From the NCBI GenBank assembly GCA_002383405.1, contig DFYS01000079.1, forward strand, positions 2,039 through 8,555: 6,517 nucleotides of DNA. The letters run 5' to 3'. Of the stretch, positions 1-5,740 are shown piece after piece (within the stretch, counting starts at the first letter, position 1; each line of letters begins with the position of its first letter). The position numbers and the translations under genes were made by a program. Under the pieces are notes generated by a model that did not search any database, was not told where the DNA came from, and was given only the letters and a program-made list of their open reading frames with translations. The DNA comes from Moorella sp. UBA4076 (GTDB lineage: Bacteria; Bacillota; DSM-521; Neomoorellales; Neomoorellaceae).

Positions 1-2564
1 CGGAAGCCGTAAATGGCCTGGTCGGGGTCGCCGATAACAAAAAGGTTGCTGCCATCCCCGGCCCAGAGTTGCACCAGCTGGTACTGGACCGGATTGGCAT
101 CCTGGAATTCGTCGACAAGAAGATGGCTGCACCGGAGCAGGCTCTTCCCTGCCTCCGGGTTCGCGCCCCCGGCCGCCCTTATCCCTCGCATTATGGCCAC
201 CGCCTGCAGGAGGATGTCGTCATAATCCAGGACACCGTACGCCGCCAGCCGTTCCTGGTAGGCGCGGTAGACATGCCTCAGTTCGGCCGGGACAGCGGGG
301 GCATCCGGCAACAAACCGCGGCTTTTGAGATAAGCAATCTGCCGTTGCCATTGCAGGACTTTACGAGCGCTGGACTGTCTTCTTTCCCGCAGGACTTCTG
401 CCAGGAGGCTCCGGGCATCGCTTTCATCCAGGACGATCAGTTGCCGCCGGCCGGGCGGTCCTGCTGCTCCGGCCCCTGTCGCTCCGGCCGCCGTACCTTC
501 GAACCCTGCTGCTCGAGCCGCTGCTTTCACCCCTGAGACTTCGTCTCTTGCTGCTCCAGTATCCACCATTCCGGCCTCTACCGCTCCGAATCCTGCTGCT
601 TCGGTCTCTGCCGTTCCCACTCCTACCGCTTCGACCCTGGCCGCTTCGACCCCCGTTGCCCTAACGCTCAATGCTCCGGGGCCGCTAAAGCCGGCCGGCC
701 CCGCTTTGTCCGGCGCTTTACCGTCCGGCACCATACCCCCCTGAAGAATATCCAGACAAATGCTGTGAAAAGTGCCAATGGTTACCCGCTCGCTACCTGC
801 CCCTGCTCCCAGCAGTTCAGCGACGCGATGGCGGATCTCACCGGCCGCCTTGTTGGTAAAGGTCACGGCGGTAATCCGGCCGGGGTCGATACCCCGGACG
901 CTGATTAAATAGGCCAGGCGGTGGACCAGGGTGCGGGTCTTACCCGTACCCGGCCCGGCAATAACAATCACCGGCCCCCCGGCAGCGGTAACTGCCTGCC
1001 GCTGCTCTTGATTGAGGCCAGCCAGGATAGCTTTGTTATCAATACCTGCCCCTGTAGCGGGGCTGCTGCCAGTACCCTCTTGTTCTTGACCGGCCGGCAG
1101 GTCCCATCCCGGGGCCGCGGCGGGCCTGTCCTGCTGCCGGCGGGGCTCCCGCTTGCTTCCCGGCGCCGGTACTGCCGGCCTGGCAATTGTTACCGGCGGA
1201 AATGCTCCTCCCTGTTGCCCTCTACCGGCAACTGCTGTTTCACTGCTAACCGCAATTTCTCCAGCTGCGGCAAACAGGGTCTCCTGGCCGCTGTAAAATT
1301 CCCGCTCTTGCGGCCGTAGCAGCAGGACACGGCCATACTCACCGTCAAAACCTGGTTGGGTTTCTACCTCCCCGGCGCGCATCCGCCGGATGGCTTCCGC
1401 CACCGCCGCCCCGGCCACCCGGGCAATAGCCGCCAGGGGGACCTCCCGCAACACTACCAGTTCCGGTCCCAGATGGCGCAGCAGGTCAAAGTAGATAGCG
1501 GTGACTTTCTTTGAAGTAGCCCCAACCCCCAGGGCTGAAGCCAGCACCTCCGGCAGCGGCACCAGGCTCGCAAAGGGACGGGCTCCAGCGGGGCGAAACC
1601 CCTCTTCCCGGTCGGCCAGTTCCTCCACCCGGTGCAGAACGCCGATAGTCAGCTTGCGGCCGCAAACCGGGCAAATCCCACCAGCGGTCTGCGATTGGGA
1701 GGGGTGCCAACAAATACCGCAGGCGCGGTGGCCGTCATAGTGGTACTTGCCTTCTTCAGGGAAGAACTCTATGGTACCGCAAAAACCACCTGTTTCTTTT
1801 TCCTGCAGCGCGCGCCGGATGGCCGTATAGGAGAGCTCAACGTCCAAAAGATTGGCCTCGCGGGCCAGGTGGCGGGGCGAGTGGGCGTCGGAATTGGACA
1901 CCAGAGTCATGCGGTCCAGGGCGGCCAGACGCCAGTTCATCGGCGGGTCGGAGGAAAGACCTGTTTCGACCGCGCCAATATACGCAGCCAGGTCGCCGTA
2001 GCACTCCTCAATAGCGTCAAAGCCCGAGTTGGCGCCGAAGAGGGAAAAATGGGGCGTCCAGATGTGGGCCGGGATAAAGATGGCCTCCGGGCAGGTCTCC
2101 AGGGTCATCGCCAGCAGCCGGCGGCTGTCCAGGCCCAGGATCGGCCGGCCGTCAGAATGGAGGTTGCCGATCGCCTCCAGGCGGCGGCTTAAGCTCGCCG
2201 CCACTTCCAGGCCCGGCAGGAGGATAAGGTGGTGCACCTTGCGCGTGCGGCCGCCTTGTTTATAAATCGTGCTGATCTCGCCGCTGATGATAAAGCGCAC
2301 CGCCGGACCTGCCGGCAGCGGCCCTCCGGCGGCATCTTCCTCCACCCGCCGGCAGAGGTCGTCTTTTAGCCGGTATAGCCCTGCTTCGGCCGGTTCCAGC
2401 TTGTCCTGCAGCTCCTGCCGCCAGCCCGGATGGGTAAAGTCGCCGCTGCCCACCAGGGTAACACCCTTGCAGCGCGCCCAGCGGTAAAGGTTCTCCAGGT
2501 CGGCATCCCTGCTGGTAGCCATGGAGTAATGGGAATGGATATGGAAATCAGCGATAAACGGCAA
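1..2564 (-). CDS. EndoQ-like PHP nuclease fused to UvrD/PcrA-type helicase (3' end outside window)
   Basis: I translated this frame by hand and found it open for 854 codons, running off the left edge. Residues 1-418 resemble endonuclease Q, which nicks DNA 5' of deaminated bases: PHP metal motifs D6-F-H8-I-H10, G95-E96, H111-H112, H136-S-D138, A166-H167 and N224-S-D226-A-H228, then a four-cysteine zinc finger (C282, C285, C298, C301), ending in the family-like GFDGEYG at 405-411. Residues about 419-512 are a low-complexity linker. From 515 comes a superfamily 1 helicase: Q-motif LNQEQ (517-521), Walker A GPGTGKT (537-543), TFTNKAA (568-574), GTFHS (597-601), DYDD (780-783), Walker B VDEFQD (817-822), and motif III QAIYGFR (849-855) at the edge. 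TTG is chosen as start because it follows a good ribosome binding site and an in-frame TGA, and the first ATG (residue 15) would remove the metal-binding HxH. The remaining helicase half should lie to the left. Nuclease activity and the repair role are inferred from family resemblance. Confidence 0.9.
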   Translation of the reverse strand, partial: MPFIADFHIHSHYSMATSRDADLENLYRWARCKGVTLVGSGDFTHPGWRQELQDKLEPAEAGLYRLKDDLCRRVEEDAAGGPLPAGPAVRFIISGEISTIYKQGGRTRKVHHLILLPGLEVAASLSRRLEAIGNLHSDGRPILGLDSRRLLAMTLETCPEAIFIPAHIWTPHFSLFGANSGFDAIEECYGDLAAYIGAVETGLSSDPPMNWRLAALDRMTLVSNSDAHSPRHLAREANLLDVELSYTAIRRALQEKETGGFCGTIEFFPEEGKYHYDGHRACGICWHPSQSQTAGGICPVCGRKLTIGVLHRVEELADREEGFRPAGARPFASLVPLPEVLASALGVGATSKKVTAIYFDLLRHLGPELVVLREVPLAAIARVAGAAVAEAIRRMRAGEVETQPGFDGEYGRVLLLRPQEREFYSGQETLFAAAGEIAVSSETAVAGRGQQGGAFPPVTIARPAVPAPGSKREPRRQQDRPAAAPGWDLPAGQEQEGTGSSPATGAGIDNKAILAGLNQEQRQAVTAAGGPVIVIAGPGTGKTRTLVHRLAYLISVRGIDPGRITAVTFTNKAAGEIRHRVAELLGAGAGSERVTIGTFHSICLDILQGGMVPDGKAPDKAGPAGFSGPGALSVRATGVEAARVEAVGVGTAETEAAGFGAVEAGMVDTGAARDEVSGVKAAARAAGFEGTAAGATGAGAAGPPGRRQLIVLDESDARSLLAEVLRERRQSSARKVLQWQRQIAYLKSRGLLPDAPAVPAELRHVYRAYQERLAAYGVLDYDDILLQAVAIMRGIRAAGGANPEAGKSLLRCSHLLVDEFQDANPVQYQLVQLWAGDGSNLFVIGDPDQAIYGF
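459..653 (-). repeat. Degenerate 15-bp tandem repeat encoding five-residue units inside the helicase domain
   Basis: Residues 638-702 of the fusion protein follow a five-residue rhythm (GVEAA, RVEAV, GVGTA, ETEAA, GFGAV and so on), corresponding to a 15-base period. The clearest DNA copies, on the plus strand, are CCGCTTCGACCC at 626-637 and 641-652, exactly 15 bases apart. The tract lies within a larger Ala/Gly/Pro-rich segment (about residues 612-706) between helicase motif GTFHS and the LIVLDE strand, where typical UvrD/PcrA proteins have only a short stretch. It stays in frame and has no stops. Confidence 0.7.
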
Positions 2565-2570
2565 TAATAA

Positions 2571-2577
2571 TCACCCT
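2571..2577 (-). promoter_or_regulatory. Ribosome binding site deciding the TTG start of the EndoQ-helicase gene
   Basis: AGGGTGA on the minus strand sits six bases before the TTG at 2564-2562. An in-frame TGA lies within this site, so no longer start is possible in this frame. It supports TTG rather than the ATG at codon 15. Confidence 0.75.
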
Positions 2578-2609
2578 GTAGCTTGCAGTATATTTTTTAG
2601 CCGGCAGTC

Positions 2610-2640
2610 ATAATAAATATAAAAACCAGGCAGTTGTCAA
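2610..2640 (-). promoter_or_regulatory. Promoter for the EndoQ-helicase gene
   Basis: The minus strand has a perfect TTGACA at 2640-2635 and TATTAT at 2615-2610. The spacer is 19 bases, longer than optimal; TTTATT at 17 bases spacing is an alternative -10. The leader to the TTG start would be about 40 bases. Its -35 box overlaps the -35 box of the toxin-antitoxin promoter on the other strand. Confidence 0.55.
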
Positions 2641-2663
2641 ATCCACTTAGTGTTTAATATAAT
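2634..2663 (+). promoter_or_regulatory. Promoter of the toxin-antitoxin operon
   Basis: TTGTCA at 2634-2639 and a perfect TATAAT at 2658-2663 are separated by 18 bases, a good vegetative-sigma match. The antitoxin ATG at 2696 follows, with a strong AGGGGGT ribosome binding site at 2683-2689. Confidence 0.75.
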
Positions 2664-2671
2664 AGTAAGTG
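2644..2671 (+). promoter_or_regulatory. Inverted repeat around the -10 box, candidate antitoxin operator
   Basis: CACTTA (2644-2649) and TAAGTG (2666-2671) are perfect six-base arms separated by 16 bases and centred on the TATAAT box. The left arm also begins the smaller palindrome CACTTAGTG (2644-2652). AbrB/MazE-fold antitoxins usually repress their own promoters by binding such repeats, so this is the natural candidate site. Binding is inferred. Confidence 0.4.
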
Positions 2672-2695
2672 AGAAAATAAACAGGGGGTAACAAG

Positions 2696-2953
2696 ATGGA
2701 ACAGGCGATTGTAAAGGTTTCCAGTAAGCGGCAAATAACATTGCCCGCTGCAGTCTATAAAAACCTTCGCATCCAGCCGGGACAAAAATTACTATTAGAG
2801 GTAAAGGGTGATAAAATTATTCTCTCACCCCAAATCAGGAGTTACACGGAACTATTTGCCGGTTCACTAAAAGACACCTATGGCAAAACCCGGGAAGAGA
2901 TAGACGCTTATGTTAATCAGGAGAGAGACGCATGGGAAAAGACGCTTTCTTGA
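2696..2953 (+). CDS. AbrB/MazE-fold antitoxin (VapB-like) of a toxin-antitoxin pair
   Basis: An 85-residue protein. Residues about 5-46 form the swapped-hairpin AbrB/MazE/SpoVT DNA-binding domain, recognisable from VSSKRQITLP followed by LRIQPGQKLLLEV and a final short strand DKIILSP. The rest (about 50-85) is charged and probably helical, as expected for the segment that wraps and inhibits the toxin. It should act as labile antitoxin and autorepressor. The start has AGGGGGT six bases upstream and a consensus promoter. The stop lies inside the next gene, which overlaps by 22 bases in another frame, a layout that couples translation of toxin to antitoxin. Base composition is visibly more AT-rich than the flanking repair genes. 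The family call is strong; the label VapB follows from the PIN partner. Confidence 0.9.
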   Translation: MEQAIVKVSSKRQITLPAAVYKNLRIQPGQKLLLEVKGDKIILSPQIRSYTELFAGSLKDTYGKTREEIDAYVNQERDAWEKTLS

Positions 2954-3411
2954 GTAAAATTGCTGGCTGCCAGCGTATACTCCTGGATACGAATAGCATA
3001 ATCTATTTCCTCCAGAATGTTAACCCCTATAGCACTATCTTGAAACCCCTTTTCAGCCTCTGTGAAGGACAAAAGCTGGCAGTTTTTATTTCTTTAATCA
3101 CTGAAGCAGAACTTCTGGTTGGTCCTCTTAAAGAGGATAATAAAGAAACCCTGGCTAAAGTGCAACTCTTTTTAAATACTTTCCCTGGCTTCAAGGTAAT
3201 ACCTATTTCACGTCAAATAGGTTATACGGCTGCATCAATCAGGGCGAAAACCAACTTGCGCCTTCCAGATGCCCTTATTATTGCAACGGCACAAGCTGCA
3301 GGTTGTGAGATGATTATTGGCAACGATCTTGCATGGTCCAAAATTGATTACCCGGAAGTAATTTTGCTGGATAAATATATTAGCGAACAGATGAACCAAT
3401 GGAAACAATAA
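2932..3411 (+). CDS. PIN-domain ribonuclease toxin (VapC-like)
   Basis: A 159-residue PIN-domain protein, slightly longer than a typical VapC of about 130-140 residues. The acidic metal-binding residues are in place: D19 in LLDTNSIIYFL, E60 in SLITEAELLVG, D113 in LRLPDALIIATA and D132 in IGNDLAW. The toxin therefore looks catalytically intact. Family members are Mg-dependent endoribonucleases that cut tRNA, rRNA or mRNA; the target here cannot be read from sequence. AGGAGAG at 2919-2925, six bases before the ATG and inside the antitoxin gene, supports this start and coupled translation. The gene ends only 24 bases from the end of the convergent uvrB. Base use is AT-rich like the antitoxin, suggesting joint transfer. 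Confidence 0.9.
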   Translation: MGKDAFLSKIAGCQRILLDTNSIIYFLQNVNPYSTILKPLFSLCEGQKLAVFISLITEAELLVGPLKEDNKETLAKVQLFLNTFPGFKVIPISRQIGYTAASIRAKTNLRLPDALIIATAQAAGCEMIIGNDLAWSKIDYPEVILLDKYISEQMNQWKQ

Positions 3412-3413
3412 TT

Positions 3414-3427
3414 ACTGCTATAGCAGT
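3414..3427. repeat. Perfect 14-bp palindrome between converging genes
   Basis: ACTGCTATAGCAGT is a perfect palindrome two bases after the toxin stop codon and eight bases from the uvrB stop. As RNA it gives only a five-pair stem with a TATA loop and no following U-run on either strand, so it is at best a weak terminator. No better terminator is visible in the 24-base gap. Confidence 0.5.
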
Positions 3428-3435
3428 CGCTAATC

Positions 3436-5430
3436 CTAACCCGCCTGCAACCTCAATTCCAGGATGGCATCCCGCAGCTCGGCGGCGCGTTCAAACTCCA
3501 ACTGTTTGGCGGCCGCCCGCATTTCCTTCTCTAACTGGCTGATCATCGCCTTGAGTTCCCGTTTGCTGAACTGACGCTTCTTTTTCTCCACAGCGCGGGT
3601 TTTGCCCGCCTGATACGACGCCGGCTCCTCAGCCACGGTGGTTTCAATAATGTCCCGCACCGGCTTGCTGATGGTGCGGGGGATAATGTTGTGCTGCCGG
3701 TTATGCTCCAGCTGCACCTGGCGGCGGCGGTTGGTCTCGTCGATGGCCCGCCGCATGGAGTCGGTGACGGTATCGGCGTACATGATGACCTGGCCGTTGA
3801 CGTTACGGGCGGCGCGGCCGATGGTCTGGATAAGGGAGCGCTCCGAGCGTAAGAACCCCTCCTTGTCGGCGTCCAGGATGGCCACCAGGGAAACCTCCGG
3901 CAGGTCCAGGCCCTCGCGCAGCAAGTTGATCCCCACCAAGACATCAAAAACCCCCAGGCGCAGGTCGCGGATAATCTCCATGCGCTCGATGGCACCGATG
4001 TCGGAATGCATGTAGCGCACTTTAATCCCCAGCTCGCGCAGGTAGTCGGTTAAATCCTCGGCCATGCGCTTGGTCAGCGTCGTCACCAGGACGCGCTCTT
4101 TGCTATCCACCCGTTTGTTGATTTCGCCTACCAGGTCGTCGATCTGGCCCGGCACCGGCCGCACCAGCACCTCCGGCTCCACCAGGCCGGTGGGCCGGAT
4201 GATCTGCTCCACCACCTGCTGGGAGCGCTCCTGTTCGTAAGGGCCCGGTGTCGCCGAGACGTAGATCACCTGGCCGATATGCTGGCTGAATTCAGTAAAA
4301 GTCAGCGGCCGGTTATCCAGGGCCGAGGGCAAGCGAAAGCCGTATTCCACCAGGGTCGTTTTCCGGGAGCGATCACCTTCGTACATGCCGCCGACCTGTG
4401 GTACGGTAATATGCGACTCGTCGATAAAGAGCAGGAAATCGTCAGGAAAATAGTCCAGCAGGGTATAGGGCGGCTCCCCCGGCGCCCGGCCGGTCAAATG
4501 GCGGGAGTAGTTCTCAATGCCCTTGCAGAAGCCGACTTCCCGCATCATCTCCAGGTCAAAACCGGTGCGCTGCTCCAGGCGCTGCGCCTCCAGGAGCTTG
4601 CCCTGCTGCCGCAGCTCGCGCAGGCGTTGCTCCAGCTCGGCCTCGATGCTCTTTAACGCCCGCTCCATCTTGTCCTCAGCCACTACATAGTGGCTGGCCG
4701 GAAAAATAGCCGCGTGGCGGCGCCGCGCCAGGATCTCCCCGGTCAGGGTATCGATCTCCAGCAGGCGCTCGACGGCGTCGCCAAACATCTCCACCCGTAC
4801 CGCCTTCTCCGTAAAAGAAGCCGGAAAGATCTCGATGACGTCGCCGTGGACGCGGAAGGTCCCCCGCTTGAAGTCGTAGTCGTTGCGGCTGTACTGGATG
4901 TCCACCAGTTTACGCAAAATAGCGTCGCGGTCGTACTCCTGGCCCTCACGCAGGGAAAGCATCAGCGTGCTGTAGTCCTCCGGCGAGCCCAGGCCATAAA
5001 TGCAGGACACGCTGGCTACAATGATAACATCGCGCCGCTCGAAGAGGGACGCGGTAGCCGAGTGGCGCAGCTTGTCGATCTCGTCGTTGATAGAGCTATC
5101 CTTTTCGATATAGGTATCCGTCTGGGGCACATAGGCCTCGGGTTGATAATAGTCGTAGTAGCTGACGAAGTACTCGACGGCGTTGTCGGGGAAAAACTCC
5201 TTGAACTCGCCGCAGAGCTGCGCCGCCAGGGTCTTGTTGGGCGCCAGGACCAGGGTGGGCCGCTGCACGGCCTGGATGACCTGGGCCATGGTATAGGTCT
5301 TGCCGGTACCGGTGGCCCCCAGCAGGGTCTGGTGGCGGCAGCCCTTTTGCAACCCTGCTACCAGGCCGGCAATGGCCTGCGGCTGGTCGCCGCTGGGCTG
5401 GTAGGCAGATTTGAGGACAAAGGGCGGCAT
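3436..5430 (-). CDS. uvrB: Excinuclease ABC subunit B (UvrB)
   Basis: A complete 664-residue UvrB, the normal family length. It is the damage-verifying helicase-like subunit of nucleotide excision repair: loaded by UvrA, it then recruits UvrC for incision. Visible elements are the N-terminal YQPSGDQPQAI (10-20), Walker A GATGTGKT (38-45), the aromatic beta-hairpin region SYYDYYQPEAYVP (90-102), DESH (337-340), SATPGPYE (392-399), GINLLREGLDLPE (500-512), QTIGRAARN (535-543), and a C-terminal UVR motif (about 626-661) that contacts UvrC. The frame extends 25 codons further upstream, but that stretch has no family resemblance and contains the promoter. The ATG at 5430 starts the conserved sequence and has GGGGGGAG five bases upstream. 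It points the same way as the EndoQ-helicase gene, with the toxin-antitoxin pair between. No uvrA is present in the window. Confidence 0.98.
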   Translation of the reverse strand: MPPFVLKSAYQPSGDQPQAIAGLVAGLQKGCRHQTLLGATGTGKTYTMAQVIQAVQRPTLVLAPNKTLAAQLCGEFKEFFPDNAVEYFVSYYDYYQPEAYVPQTDTYIEKDSSINDEIDKLRHSATASLFERRDVIIVASVSCIYGLGSPEDYSTLMLSLREGQEYDRDAILRKLVDIQYSRNDYDFKRGTFRVHGDVIEIFPASFTEKAVRVEMFGDAVERLLEIDTLTGEILARRRHAAIFPASHYVVAEDKMERALKSIEAELEQRLRELRQQGKLLEAQRLEQRTGFDLEMMREVGFCKGIENYSRHLTGRAPGEPPYTLLDYFPDDFLLFIDESHITVPQVGGMYEGDRSRKTTLVEYGFRLPSALDNRPLTFTEFSQHIGQVIYVSATPGPYEQERSQQVVEQIIRPTGLVEPEVLVRPVPGQIDDLVGEINKRVDSKERVLVTTLTKRMAEDLTDYLRELGIKVRYMHSDIGAIERMEIIRDLRLGVFDVLVGINLLREGLDLPEVSLVAILDADKEGFLRSERSLIQTIGRAARNVNGQVIMYADTVTDSMRRAIDETNRRRQVQLEHNRQHNIIPRTISKPVRDIIETTVAEEPASYQAGKTRAVEKKKRQFSKRELKAMISQLEKEMRAAAKQLEFERAAELRDAILELRLQAG

Positions 5431-5454
5431 CGGTGCTCCCCCCTTCCGGGAGCT

Positions 5455-5463
5455 ATTATAACA
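5455..5463 (-). promoter_or_regulatory. Extended -10 promoter of uvrB
   Basis: The minus strand reads TGTTATAAT, a perfect -10 hexamer with the TGn extension. The -35 region (TAGTAT at 17 bases) is poor, which fits an extended -10 promoter. Transcription would start near 5448, giving a leader of about 18 bases before the ATG at 5430 and ruling out a start at 5505. I saw no GAAC-N4-GTTC type LexA box around it. Confidence 0.65.
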
Positions 5464-5480
5464 CAGCGGCCCGCGGTATA

Positions 5481-5684
5481 CTACCCCGGGCCAGCCTGAC
5501 GGCATATGTGGTCCTGCCCTTGATTTCTTAACTGAGCCAGGGCAGCTCGCCTTTTTTGTATACGTTGCATCTTATCCGTATCTATTTGCACTTCACTCCA
5601 GTTCGGGTTAAGCTTTCGTGCTATTTCCCAGGCTGCACCAAACCAATTAAGGGTTTGCGCCAGTTCATTGGTGTAGCCGCCCAT
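5481..5684 (-). CDS. Possible small protein of unknown function, perhaps a gene remnant
   Basis: A 67-residue reading frame in the 310-base gap between the PD-(D/E)XK-like gene and uvrB. I do not recognise it. The first 53 or so residues look protein-like, with tryptophans in LNWFGAAWEIARKLNPNW followed by a basic helical stretch (DKMQRIQKRRAALAQL). The last dozen residues (after RNQGQ) look non-coding. An in-frame TAA lies six bases before the ATG and there is no clear ribosome binding site. In another frame an ATG at 5751, overlapping the preceding stop codon, opens a 28-codon frame ending just past this ATG, so an ancestral longer gene with a frameshift is conceivable. It could also be chance. 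Confidence 0.35.
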   Translation of the reverse strand: MGGYTNELAQTLNWFGAAWEIARKLNPNWSEVQIDTDKMQRIQKRRAALAQLRNQGQDHICRQAGPG

Positions 5685-5740
5685 AGTTTAAGTACCGGGG
5701 TGGCCTTCTGCTTCCTACCTCTTGCGTCCCACCTTCATTT

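Noticed and set aside
459..653. The low-complexity stretch as a frameshift or assembly error in the helicase
   Set aside because: Frame and motifs match on both sides, and the five-residue periodicity indicates genuine in-frame repeat expansion.
69..2487. Several plus- and minus-strand open frames of 70-190 codons
   Set aside because: All overlap the EndoQ-helicase frame, which carries continuous family motifs; the others are compositional shadows.
4690..5499. A 269-codon open frame on the plus strand
   Set aside because: It lies antisense to the well-conserved uvrB, has no family resemblance and is typical of GC-rich shadow frames.
5431..5505. Upstream ATG at 5505 as the uvrB start
   Set aside because: The extra 25 codons contain the TATAAT promoter, lack family similarity, and the ATG at 5430 has a strong ribosome binding site.
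5520..5560. Stem CTGCCCT/AGGGCAG or GAGC/GCTC followed by a T-run near 5553 as an intrinsic terminator
   Set aside because: The stems are short or widely looped, the T-run is separated from them, and no plus-strand gene ends upstream of it.
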